Assembly: GCA_031277995.1 (NCBI GenBank)
Contig: JAITLH010000104.1
Coordinates: 1-12,542 of the forward strand
From: Deltaproteobacteria bacterium
GTDB taxonomy: Bacteria; Desulfobacterota; Desulfarculia; Adiutricales; Adiutricaceae
Direction: 5' to 3'
DNA: 12,542 bases
How positions within the stretch are numbered: position 1 is the stretch's first letter; every line of letters begins with the position of its first letter. The translations under genes and the position numbers were made by a program. The notes under the pieces are model-generated. The model had not been told where the DNA came from. It ran no database searches and worked only from the letters and a program-made list of their open reading frames with translations. Of the stretch, positions 1-7,145 are shown piece after piece.

Positions 1-24
1 TTTTGGGTTAATTTTGTTTGGGCG

Positions 25-1083
25 TCAAAAGCCCCCGGCCTCAGAGCAGGCTTGGCAAGGCGCGGGCAAGCGATCGGCTAGGTGGTTTTGCCTTAGGGCG
101 TTTAGGGTGGGCGATTGCCAGATTTGGGCGATGGAAGCGCTTTGGGCGCTTAGGCCCAGTAAGTCCCGACCGTACCAATTGCAGCAGGGCCAGACGCGGC
201 CCTCTTGGTCCAGGCCCAGGCGCTGCCAGGGCTGCTGGCAAAAGGATTTTTCCAAAGGGGGCTCGGAATTTGGCCCCGGGCCAAAATCGGAACCCGCCCC
301 GGAGTTTTGCTTGGTGGTGGGTTTGGGGAGGCGGGAGCCGGGAAACCAGATGGGCTTTTGGATGGAGATAAGGTCGGCCGAGTCGGACCAGCGCTCCAGG
401 AAGGGTTCCAGCTCGTTTTGGTTTTGGGGCAAAGTCAAAAAGCTTAACCTTAGGAGCGGCAGGGCCTGGGACCTTTTGGCCCTTTGGTTTAGGAAATAAT
501 CGATGGCGGCTTCCAGGGGCTGGAGTTTTCCGCCCCGGCGGATAAGGCCGTAAGTATTGGGGTAAAAAGCGTCCAGGGAGATTTCCAACCTGGTTAGGCC
601 GCTTTCTAGCAGGGCTTCGATGAGGGGCGCGGTTAGGGCTTGGCCGTTAGTCCCCAAACGGATGTCCATGACGTTGGCCCGCTCGGCCATGGCGATGTAT
701 TGGGGGGCTTTTGGGTTAAGTAAGGGTTCGCTAGCTAGACCCAACGTTAGGGCCGGCAGGGCCGCTTCCTTAGCCTGGGCCATGAGATTTTCGTATAGAT
801 TAGGGTCTATGGGCTGATAGGCGCGGTCTGAGGGGTTACCCGGAAGCGGGCACATAAGGCAAGATAGATCGCAGCCGGAATTAATGGCCAGATCCAAGCT
901 TAGGGGAAAGGGCCCGGGGTCCGATCTATGGGCGGCCTGGGCCCAGGCGTTTCGGTAGTCCAAAAACCTTGGCCCGAAGCGATCTTCTAGTAAACCTAGG
1001 TAGCGATGTTCGGTTTGGTAGAGGATGGCTTGGCCGCCGGGCGGGCGGTGAACCACGTTTAGGGCCAGGGGTTTATCGGTCAT
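25..1083 (-). CDS. Radical SAM enzyme with C-terminal SPASM-like cluster domain
   Basis: The 352-residue protein has the radical SAM signature C-x3-C-x2-C at Cys71, Cys75 and Cys78 (CDLSCLMC), which binds the [4Fe-4S] cluster that cleaves S-adenosylmethionine. Conserved core elements follow (RLGTNG near 142-147, LEISLDAF near 166-173). A C-terminal cysteine set (Cys282, Cys300-Cys301, Cys343, Cys346) fits a SPASM/twitch auxiliary Fe-S domain. The usual GGE motif after the first strand reads A-S-E-P (117-120), a variant. A Gly/Pro/Ser-rich linker of about 25 residues separates core and SPASM domain. The ATG overlaps the stop of the upstream LytR_C gene (ATGA), implying translational coupling. 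Such enzymes modify peptides or proteins, or act as maturases; the substrate cannot be read here. No precursor peptide is seen nearby, but only 24 bases downstream are visible. Family call firm, function unknown. Confidence 0.9.
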   Translation of the reverse strand: MTDKPLALNVVHRPPGGQAILYQTEHRYLGLLEDRFGPRFLDYRNAWAQAAHRSDPGPFPLSLDLAINSGCDLSCLMCPLPGNPSDRAYQPIDPNLYENLMAQAKEAALPALTLGLASEPLLNPKAPQYIAMAERANVMDIRLGTNGQALTAPLIEALLESGLTRLEISLDAFYPNTYGLIRRGGKLQPLEAAIDYFLNQRAKRSQALPLLRLSFLTLPQNQNELEPFLERWSDSADLISIQKPIWFPGSRLPKPTTKQNSGAGSDFGPGPNSEPPLEKSFCQQPWQRLGLDQEGRVWPCCNWYGRDLLGLSAQSASIAQIWQSPTLNALRQNHLADRLPAPCQACSEAGGF

Positions 1084-3002
1084 CTAATGACGATCACGGC
1101 CTCGGCGGGGAGGGAGTCCTGGCTAGCCACCAACTGCCTGGGACCGGGTAGGCGCCTGGCCAGGGCCCGGGCTTGGCTTTGTTGGCCGCTTTGGTAGGTA
1201 ATGACGGTTTGGCCGCCGGCCCCGCTGGGCCCCCTTTCGGTTACCGAAACCACTTTGTAACCCATGCGGCTTAAGACCATTCGGTAATCCTCCCCCACGT
1301 TGGGACGGCCCGTTTCGTTAACCAAAATAACGCTTATGTTGGGCCGGGGCGCCGCCGCGGCCTTGGGTTTGGCGGCCTTTGCCCCGGAGGAACCCGCGCT
1401 TTTGGGCGAGGCGCTCTTGGCCGTGGTCTTGGCCTTGTTGGCGGCCGTGGCCGGTTTGGTTTGATCTTTGGCGCTGGCGGCCGCGGAGGTCGCGCCCGGC
1501 TCCAAGATGGCCGCCGAGCCGACCTTTGGCCTTAAGCCTTCCTCGACCAAAAGCGAACCGGCCCGGGCTATGGCCAGATTGGCGTCGTCGTCCTCGGGCT
1601 CGGGCAGGCTACTGGCCTCCATCGCCATCGAGGCGCTTGGGGGGGTAACCGCGAGGGATCTCTCGTTTTCGGGTAAGGGCGGGACGATGGGAACGCTTGG
1701 GGTCGCGGCCGGCGGCGGGGATAAGGGGAGACTTACTAAACCGCTTGGCGCGGCTTCTTGCGTCCCGGCGCCCGTAGCGTCGTTTGGGGTGACCGGGGCG
1801 TTTGAGTTGATGTCACTCATGGAAAAATCGGAAAACAGTTCGTTTAACGAGTTTTGGTTTGAGCCCGGCGGGCTTAGGGTGCCGCTTACCGAGGCGCCCG
1901 AGGTACTTGGTTGCGCGCTTGGCTGGACGCTTGGCTGGGGACTAGCCTGGGGACTAGCTTGCGCGCTTGGCTGAGTGGTTGGGGGCGGCGGCGGGGCCGC
2001 CGGGGCCAGGGGTTCCGGGGTCTCGGGCAAAAGGTCTGAAAAAAGTTCCCGCACGGGATCGTTTTGGGCGCTTGTCTGGGCCGCGCCGGTTGGGGCCCCA
2101 GATGGCGTCCCAGTTGGGGCCTCGGCTTGGGCGGTCTGGGTTATTTGGGCGCTAGCGGCGGCCTGGGGGGTTTGGGCGCCGGAATTGGAATTATTGGCGT
2201 TTTGGGCGCCAATCGACTCGTTGGCCCCCACGCCCTGGGCGTTTCTGGGGCGGTCGAACTGGCCGATCTCCATTTGTTGCCAGCGTCCTTGGCTGGTGTC
2301 AAAGTCGGGTAGGGGGCCGCTGGCCGAGGGGGTGCCGACGGTGTCGCGGGAAGCGCGCTGCCAAGGCGGCGGGGGCGGGGTGATGACCTCGCCTTGAAAG
2401 TTTGAGTAACCGGGTTCCGGATCGATGGGCATGGTGGCCAGATTCGAGGGGGCGCTTTCGGACTCATTACCTGGGGCCGCGTTTTGGTCGGGCGCCAAAG
2501 GGGTCATGGTCAGTTCCGAATCCAGGGGCCCCGAAGCCCTGGGCGGACTAGGCGCATCGCCAAAGGGATCGCCTAGGATGCCCTCGTCGTTACTTTCGTC
2601 AAAAGACTGGGCCTGGGACTGGGCCTGGGATTGGGATTGGGTATTGGGAGCGTTAAGCTCGTAAGGCGAAGCGGTCGAACCGGCCGGGGGCAAAACCCCG
2701 GGCGCCGCGTCCGGGATTGGCGGCGGGGGGGCCACTTCCGGAACCGTGGGGGGTAGGGGCGGTATGGCCGAGGCCGGAGCGGGAGCGGGCGAGGGCGAGG
2801 GCGAGGCCGCGGGCGAAAAGGTTTCGACGGAGGTTTGGTTGGGGGCGAAATCCTCGGGGTCTTCGGAGAAAAGGTCGGTTAAATCGCCGTCTTCCTGGGC
2901 GGCCAAAGGGGCCGGGGAAAAAAGCCAAAGGCCAGACAAAATAAGGGCCAGGGCCAAGGGTTTGGCCAAGGACCTCCAGAATTCGTTTGACGGTTTGGAC
3001 AT
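1080..3002 (-). CDS. Secreted Pro/Ala/Ser-rich protein with C-terminal LytR_C-like domain
   Basis: Starting at ATG 3002 the protein has 640 residues and begins with a signal peptide (basic start, hydrophobic segment around 14-30, likely cleavage after APLAA near 35). This ATG follows a GGGGAG-type ribosome site. A GTG at 3077 in the same frame would add 25 basic residues and bury the signal, so I reject it. Residues about 36-510 are low complexity, rich in Pro, Ala, Ser and Gln and probably disordered, with three copies of an [DE]LFS[DE] motif at 41-47, 317-323 and 386-392. A Lys/Ala-rich stretch (about 514-553) precedes an 85-residue C-terminal domain (about 555-640) resembling LytR_C: a beta strand with V-N-E-T-G-R-P-N, G-Y-K-V-V, T-V-I-T-Y, A-R-A-L-A-R-R-L-P-G and a closing A-V-I-V-I. 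LytR_C domains occur on cell-envelope proteins, so a periplasmic or wall-linked role is inferred. The stop overlaps the start of the radical SAM gene. Confidence 0.82.
   Translation of the reverse strand: MSKPSNEFWRSLAKPLALALILSGLWLFSPAPLAAQEDGDLTDLFSEDPEDFAPNQTSVETFSPAASPSPSPAPAPASAIPPLPPTVPEVAPPPPIPDAAPGVLPPAGSTASPYELNAPNTQSQSQAQSQAQSFDESNDEGILGDPFGDAPSPPRASGPLDSELTMTPLAPDQNAAPGNESESAPSNLATMPIDPEPGYSNFQGEVITPPPPPWQRASRDTVGTPSASGPLPDFDTSQGRWQQMEIGQFDRPRNAQGVGANESIGAQNANNSNSGAQTPQAAASAQITQTAQAEAPTGTPSGAPTGAAQTSAQNDPVRELFSDLLPETPEPLAPAAPPPPPTTQPSAQASPQASPQPSVQPSAQPSTSGASVSGTLSPPGSNQNSLNELFSDFSMSDINSNAPVTPNDATGAGTQEAAPSGLVSLPLSPPPAATPSVPIVPPLPENERSLAVTPPSASMAMEASSLPEPEDDDANLAIARAGSLLVEEGLRPKVGSAAILEPGATSAAASAKDQTKPATAANKAKTTAKSASPKSAGSSGAKAAKPKAAAAPRPNISVILVNETGRPNVGEDYRMVLSRMGYKVVSVTERGPSGAGGQTVITYQSGQQSQARALARRLPGPRQLVASQDSLPAEAVIVIR
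1913..1973 (-). repeat. Degenerate tandem repeat coding Ser-Ala-Gln-Pro units
   Basis: Inside the LytR_C gene the 13-mer GCGCGCTTGGCTG (plus strand) occurs at 1913-1925 and 1961-1973, with similar 12-base units between them (CTTGGCTG, GGACTAGCCTG). They encode the Gln-Pro-Ser / Gln-Ala-Ser-Pro stretch of the disordered region. Such in-frame repeats can change copy number by slippage. Confidence 0.7.
2605..2640 (-). repeat. 12-bp tandem repeat coding Gln-Ser/Gln-Ala
   Basis: GACTGGGCCTGG is present twice in tandem (2605-2616 and 2617-2628) and is followed by two GATTGG half units (2629-2640). It encodes alternating Ser-Gln and Ala-Gln in the disordered part of the LytR_C-domain protein. The unit length keeps the reading frame. 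Confidence 0.75.
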
Positions 3003-3091
3003 CTTCTCCCCCCGTCCGGTTGGCCAAAGGCGGGGGCGCCTGGGGCGCCTAAAAACCTTATCCAGGGCCAGGCCCACGGTGACATACCATA

Positions 3092-4690
3092 CTATACAAT
3101 ATAAGCAAGTTTTAGGCCAGTATTTTGGGCGGGGCGAAAAGGGCTTTTTGGCCTCCCACCCAAATCCCCTGGGGGTTTGGGGGGGATGGGGGGGGAGTAG
3201 AAGAATATGAAAGCCAACACGATAAACAAGGGGACCAGGATCCCGATTGACCAGACTAGGTAGCCAAAAAAGGAGGGCATCTTGACCCCGCGTTCCTCGG
3301 CGATGGAGCGGACCATGAAGTTGGGGGCGTTCCCGATATAGCTGTTGGCCCCCATGAAAACGGCCCCGCAGCTGATGGCGGCCAGGGTCTGGGGTATTTC
3401 GTTCATCAGATACAGGGCCGGTTCCGGGGAAGCGCCGGCGGCGGTATTAAAGAAGACTAGGTAGGTTGGGGCGTTATCCAGAAAGCTTGAAAGGGCCCCG
3501 GTTAAAAAGAAATAGGCCTGGTTAACCGGCTCCCCGCCCGGGGTGGAGACTAGCGAAATGACCGAGGCCAAGGTCCCGTCGGTCCCGGAGCGCAAAATGG
3601 CGATGGCCGGGATCATGGTGATAAAGATGCCAAAGAAAATTTTGGCCACTTCTTTTATGGGATCCCAGGTAAAGTTGTTTCCCGTTCTCGTGGCCTTGGG
3701 GGTTATGAAAACGGTTAGGAAGGTTAAAAAAAGTAGGCCAACGTCCCTAATGAGGTCGGAATAAAGGTAATTGATGTCGGCCCAGATATTTAGCTGGCCT
3801 TGGCTGTGCCAGAGCCCGGAAAGTAAAACCAACCCCACCACGGCGGCCAAAAGGAGGAAGTTTATCGAGCCCTCGAGGCCGATTTTTTCGGTGGCGGGAA
3901 TTTTGGGCGATCCTTCTTTTTTGTACAGATACGAATCGACCAAAAAGTGTATGGCCAAAAGGGCGATTTCCAGGCACAGGGTCTGAAGCCAGATATTGGC
4001 CGTGGTCCAAAAAAAGGTGACGCCCTTTAAAAAGCCCAAAAACAAAGGCGGATCGCCCAAGGGGGTTAGGGAGCCGCCGATGTTTGAAACCAGGAAGATA
4101 AAAAAGACGATGGTGTGGACCCGATAGCGGCGGTGGCTTGAGGCGGCTATGTAGGGCCTAATCAAAAGCATCGAGGCCCCGGTGGTACCCATCAAACTGG
4201 CCAAAACGCTTCCGATGATTAAAAAAACCAAATTCATGAGCGGGGTCCCGGACAGGGACCCCTTGACCCTGATCCCCCCGGCGATGGCAAATAAAGCCAA
4301 TAAGAGTATTATGAAAGGAATGTATTCGGCCACGATCGTGTGAACGATGGCGTAAACCGAAAGGGTGGCCCCCAAGAGAAAAAACGAGGGCAGGAAGAAA
4401 ACAATGGCCCAAACGAGCGCCACTTTCCCAAAGTTCTTTTCCCAAAAGTGCGGGGCCAGTAAGGGAAAAAGGGCGATCGAAAGGAGCATGCCCACAAACG
4501 GCAAAACCCACCAGATGGCTAAACTCGCCCCGTCCAGGTGGAGGGACTCGGCCCCGTGGCCGGCCGCTTCCGAGGCCCAGGCCTGGCCTTCAAGGCCAAT
4601 AAAAAGACCGAAAAGAAAGACGAGTAAACCAAGGAGCGAAATCGTTTTGATGGGCGCTTTTTTTGGTTTGGAATATATTGAGTTGACCAT
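3092..4690 (-). CDS. Na+/H+ antiporter, NhaD / CitMHS-like (ion transporter superfamily)
   Basis: This 532-residue polytopic membrane protein has roughly 12 hydrophobic segments. The first (about 16-40) ends in A-W-A-S-E and could be a signal or a first helix. Two pseudo-symmetric re-entrant motifs typical of the ArsB/NhaD/CitMHS superfamily are visible: GGSLTPLGDPPLFLGFLKGV at 205-224 and SFLDNAPTY at 402-410, followed by GANSYIGNAPNF at 447-458. The G-D-P-P and D-N-A-P blocks are where ion ligands lie in relatives, so sodium or lithium extrusion in exchange for protons is likely; organic anion transport remains possible. ATG 4690 is preceded by AAGGA at a good distance. A Pro-rich cytoplasmic tail (about 499-532) is not part of the core fold. 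It is the first gene of a probable unit with the LytR_C and radical SAM genes; the gap to ATG 3002 is 89 bases. Confidence 0.85.
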   Translation of the reverse strand: MVNSIYSKPKKAPIKTISLLGLLVFLFGLFIGLEGQAWASEAAGHGAESLHLDGASLAIWWVLPFVGMLLSIALFPLLAPHFWEKNFGKVALVWAIVFFLPSFFLLGATLSVYAIVHTIVAEYIPFIILLLALFAIAGGIRVKGSLSGTPLMNLVFLIIGSVLASLMGTTGASMLLIRPYIAASSHRRYRVHTIVFFIFLVSNIGGSLTPLGDPPLFLGFLKGVTFFWTTANIWLQTLCLEIALLAIHFLVDSYLYKKEGSPKIPATEKIGLEGSINFLLLAAVVGLVLLSGLWHSQGQLNIWADINYLYSDLIRDVGLLFLTFLTVFITPKATRTGNNFTWDPIKEVAKIFFGIFITMIPAIAILRSGTDGTLASVISLVSTPGGEPVNQAYFFLTGALSSFLDNAPTYLVFFNTAAGASPEPALYLMNEIPQTLAAISCGAVFMGANSYIGNAPNFMVRSIAEERGVKMPSFFGYLVWSIGILVPLFIVLAFIFFYSPPIPPKPPGDLGGRPKSPFRPAQNTGLKLAYIV

Positions 4691-4747
4691 TCTGAGTCCT
4701 TAGCTGATATTTACCGGGAGTTGATTGGGATTTTTCAAGTCCTGGCC

Positions 4748-4800
4748 CCATGGGGACCATGGCCTGGCCATGGAACCAAAGGGGACCAAGGGGGACCAAA
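4748..4800. repeat. Intergenic CCATGG palindrome plus 10-bp tandem repeat
   Basis: The 128-base gap between fliI and the antiporter contains three CCATGG sites (4748, 4757, 4768). The pair CCATGGCC / GGCCATGG (4757-4764 and 4766-4773) forms an almost loopless palindrome. It is followed by the decamer GGGGACCAAR twice in tandem (4781-4790, 4791-4800), with a diverged copy GGAACCAAA at 4772. On the minus strand this lies between the fliI stop and the antiporter ribosome site, so it could act as a transcript 3' structure or an attenuating leader. No U-tract follows the palindrome. Confidence 0.65.
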
Positions 4801-4818
4801 AAAGCCCTTGGGGACATT

Positions 4819-6165
4819 TCACTGTCTGGAGGGTGGGCCCCCGGCCCCGGGGAGGGGGGCGGTTACCCTAAGAAGGGCTTGTTTGCTTTGTTCGAGAGTG
4901 GCCAGTTGGTCGAAGGGCTGCCTTAAAAACTCCATGAACCTGGGGTGGTAGGCGATGGCCTGATCGACCTCGGGGCTGGTGCCTTTTTGGTAGGCGCCGA
5001 TATTGATCATGTCTTCGTTGTGCTGAAAAACCGAGAGGATGTCTTTGAACCTGGCCGCGGCCGAGAGCTGGGAGTCGTCGGCCAAATCGACCATGAGCCG
5101 GCTTATGCTTGAGAGAATGTCCAGGGCCGGATACTGGTTGCGGGCGGCCAGTTCCCTTCTAAGGACCAAATGCCCGTCGAGTATCGAGCGCATGGAATCG
5201 GCCACCGGCTCATTCATGTCATCGCCCTCGACCAAAACCGTGTAAAGGCCGGTGATGCTGCCTTCGTTCCAGGCCCCGGCCCTCTCCAAAAGCTGCGGAA
5301 GCAGGGCGAAAACCGAAGGGGTGTAGCCCCTGGTGGTAGCCGGTTCCCCGATCGACAAGCCCACTTCCCGGGCGGCGTAAGCGAACCTCGTGGCCGAGTC
5401 CATCATCAAAATCACGTTTCGGCCCTTGTCCCTAAAGTATTCGGCTATGGCCGTCCCCACCCAAGCGCCCCTCATCCTAACCAAAGCCGGCTGCTCGGAA
5501 GTCGCGGCCACGATCACGCTTCTTTTGAGGCCCTCGGGCCCCAGATCTTTTTCTATAAATTCCCTGACTTCGCGGCCGCGCTCGCCGATTAAGGCGATGA
5601 CGTTAACGTCGGCCAACATGTTTCTGGCGATCATGCCCATGAGGGTGCTTTTTCCCACCCCGCTGCCGGCGAATATGCCCACCCTCTGGCCCTGGCCCAA
5701 GGTCAGTAGGGCGTTAATGGCCCTTACCCCCACGTCAACCGGGGTATCGATTCTCTTTCTGGTTAAGGGGTTCCCGGGTTTGGTTCTTATCGGGTAGCTG
5801 GCCTCGACCTCAAAGGGCGGCTTAAGATCCATGGGGCGCCCCCGGCCGTCCAAGACCCGTCCCAACATGCCCAAGCCCACGTCCACCGTGGCCCTTTGGC
5901 CGCTGGCCATTATCTTACTGCCCGGGGTCAGTCCCGTCATGTCGCCAACGGGCATTAGCTGGATGGTGCGATCCTTAAAGCCCACCACCTCGGCCTCAAG
6001 CAAACTCCCGTCCGGAAGCTGAATCGAACAAACCTCCCCCACCGAAGCCGCCGGGCCGTCACCCTCGATAACCAAACCCGAAACCTTGGTCACCCGTCCC
6101 TCCAAGGCCAAGGACGGGGCGTTTTTTAGGGCGGCCATGAGGTTTTTAAAGTTTTGGCTTTTCAT
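4819..6165 (-). CDS. fliI: Flagellar protein export ATPase FliI
   Basis: The 448-residue protein matches the F1-beta-like type III export ATPases and has the usual FliI length. It shows Walker A AGSGVGKST (166-174), the conserved ERGRE (195-199) holding the catalytic Glu, Walker B VILMMD (251-256), DSATRFAYAAREVGLSIGE (256-274) and the type III ATPase block G-L-Y-T-V-L-V-E-G-D-D-M (306-317). FliI forms a hexamer at the cytoplasmic base of the flagellar export gate and unfolds or releases substrates delivered by FliH and FliJ. The flagellar rather than injectisome (SctN) assignment comes from overall similarity and the absence of virulence export genes. ATG 6165 follows TTGGAG at good spacing. 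Unusually, neither fliH nor fliJ is adjacent: the flanking genes are a pseudouridine synthase and an antiporter. The reading frame is intact with all catalytic motifs. Confidence 0.95.
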   Translation of the reverse strand: MKSQNFKNLMAALKNAPSLALEGRVTKVSGLVIEGDGPAASVGEVCSIQLPDGSLLEAEVVGFKDRTIQLMPVGDMTGLTPGSKIMASGQRATVDVGLGMLGRVLDGRGRPMDLKPPFEVEASYPIRTKPGNPLTRKRIDTPVDVGVRAINALLTLGQGQRVGIFAGSGVGKSTLMGMIARNMLADVNVIALIGERGREVREFIEKDLGPEGLKRSVIVAATSEQPALVRMRGAWVGTAIAEYFRDKGRNVILMMDSATRFAYAAREVGLSIGEPATTRGYTPSVFALLPQLLERAGAWNEGSITGLYTVLVEGDDMNEPVADSMRSILDGHLVLRRELAARNQYPALDILSSISRLMVDLADDSQLSAAARFKDILSVFQHNEDMINIGAYQKGTSPEVDQAIAYHPRFMEFLRQPFDQLATLEQSKQALLRVTAPLPGAGGPPSRQ

Positions 6166-6259
6166 CGGTCTCCAAGGCCAAGTATGGTAATTTTTTTATC
6201 TTTTTGCTTTTTTTATAGCCCTTTGGTTAACGCTTCTCGCTTAAAAAACTAAAACAACA

Positions 6260-6288
6260 TATATAAACGGTGACATTGAGTCAGCCAA
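6260..6288 (-). promoter_or_regulatory. Weaker second promoter candidate for fliI
   Basis: Read on the minus strand, TTGGCT (6283-6288) is followed by a 17-base spacer and TATATA (6260-6265). Four of six bases match in each box. It lies between the strong promoter and the fliI start, so it could be a second start point or chance in AT-rich DNA. Confidence 0.3.
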
Positions 6289-6307
6289 ACGTTTAATCGC
6301 CACGTTT

Positions 6308-6336
6308 ATTATAGTTCCTTGACGATTCTTTGACAA
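6308..6336 (-). promoter_or_regulatory. Sigma-70 type promoter for fliI
   Basis: On the minus strand the -35 box TTGTCA (6331-6336, five of six consensus bases) is separated by exactly 17 bases (6314-6330) from a perfect -10 box TATAAT (6308-6313). Transcription would begin near 6301, giving an AT-rich leader of about 135 nucleotides before the fliI ATG at 6165. It lies just downstream of the palindrome that follows the pseudouridine synthase gene, consistent with a new transcription unit. It does not look like the GG-N10-GC (sigma-54) or sigma-28 promoters often used for flagellar genes. Confidence 0.75.
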
Positions 6337-6351
6337 CCAAAGCTAAGCCGC

Positions 6352-6392
6352 CCCGGCCCCGGTCAAGGGCCGGGCCCTTGACCGGGGCCGGG
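6352..6392 (-). terminator. Perfect 19-bp inverted repeat after the pseudouridine synthase gene
   Basis: The arms 6352-6370 and 6374-6392 are perfectly complementary (CCCGGCCCCGGTCAAGGGC and its reverse complement) around a 3-base centre. The element abuts the TGA at 6393-6395, so the transcript folds right after the stop codon. It is very GC-rich, and no U-run follows on the minus strand, so it may be a pause or 3'-end protecting hairpin or work with Rho rather than as a classical intrinsic terminator. On the plus strand it is followed by TCAATTTTT, but no plus-strand gene ends here. Confidence 0.6.
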
Positions 6393-7145
6393 TCAATTTT
6401 TGGTTGGGGTGGCCTCCAAGCCGACTTGGGCCCGTAGATGCCTTATCTCGGAGGCGGTGAGTTTCCGGGTCATGCCGGCGGCCAGATTGGCCGGGAGGGG
6501 CAGATCGCAGTAGGAGACCCTTTTTAGGCGAATGACCTCGTGGCCTATGGCCGCGCACATGCGTTTTACCTGGCGATGGCGCCCCTCGGTTAGGGTCAGC
6601 TCCAGAGAGCCTTTGTTCGGTCCGCTTTTTATCATCCTGGCCTTGGCCGGGGCGGCCGGTTTTCCCAAAATCAAAATCTGGCCGGTCCTAAGAAGATTTA
6701 GTTCCCTTTCCGTGGGTAGGCCCTTGACCTGGGCCAAATAGATTTTTGGCACCAAATACGAGGGATGCATAAGCCTCGTGGCCAATTGCCCGTCGTTGGT
6801 GACGATTAAAAGCCCCGAAACGTCCATGTCCAGGCGGCCCACGGGAAAGACCCTCACGGGTAACTTATCCAAAAAAGGTTTGACCGTTGGCCGCCCCCTG
6901 GGGTCGTCAAAGGTGGTCAAAAACCCGGCCGGTTTATGAAACATGTAATAGGCCAGCTTTTGGGGCTTTCCGACCGCCTCGCCGTCAACTTCCACGATGG
7001 AAACTTCCGGGTCAAACATCTCGCAGGGGGCGTCGACGACCTTCCCGTCCACCCTCACCCGCCCCTCGCGCATAAGATCCTTGGCCCCCCTTCGGGAACA
7101 AAGCCCGGCCTCGGATAGATATTTTTGCAGCCTTACTTGAGCCAT
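6393..7145 (-). CDS. rluB: RluB/RsuA-family rRNA pseudouridine synthase
   Basis: The 250-residue protein starts with an S4 RNA-binding domain (RLQKYLSEAGLCSRRGAKDL, about 5-24, then G-R-V-R-V-D-G-K-V). The catalytic domain has KPAGFLTT (71-78) and the motif VGRLDMDVSGLL (102-113), in which Asp106 is the expected catalytic aspartate of the family; further on are RQVKRMCAAIGHEV and L-K-R-V. The enzyme isomerises specific uridines of ribosomal RNA to pseudouridine. RluB (23S U2605) is the best guess because one RluB-like enzyme is common in such genomes, but RsuA, RluE and RluF share all these motifs. ATG 7145 is the first start before the S4 domain. Its ribosome site is weak: only an AGG 13 bases upstream, inside a duplicated segment. 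Confidence 0.9.
   Translation of the reverse strand: MAQVRLQKYLSEAGLCSRRGAKDLMREGRVRVDGKVVDAPCEMFDPEVSIVEVDGEAVGKPQKLAYYMFHKPAGFLTTFDDPRGRPTVKPFLDKLPVRVFPVGRLDMDVSGLLIVTNDGQLATRLMHPSYLVPKIYLAQVKGLPTERELNLLRTGQILILGKPAAPAKARMIKSGPNKGSLELTLTEGRHRQVKRMCAAIGHEVIRLKRVSYCDLPLPANLAAGMTRKLTASEIRHLRAQVGLEATPTKN

Noticed and set aside
14..499. 161-codon plus-strand open frame
   Set aside because: Antisense to the SPASM half of a clear radical SAM gene, with Trp/Arg-rich shadow composition.
1468..1974. 168-codon plus-strand open frame
   Set aside because: It is antisense to the low-complexity GC-rich LytR_C gene; the open frame follows from its codon bias, and its product resembles no known fold.
3003..3077. 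N-terminal extension of the LytR_C gene from GTG 3077
   Set aside because: It would place 25 basic residues before a good signal peptide; ATG 3002 has a ribosome site and a clean signal sequence.
4819..6165. Injectisome ATPase (SctN) instead of FliI
   Set aside because: No other virulence export gene is present and the sequence reads as FliI; the distinction still rests on overall similarity.
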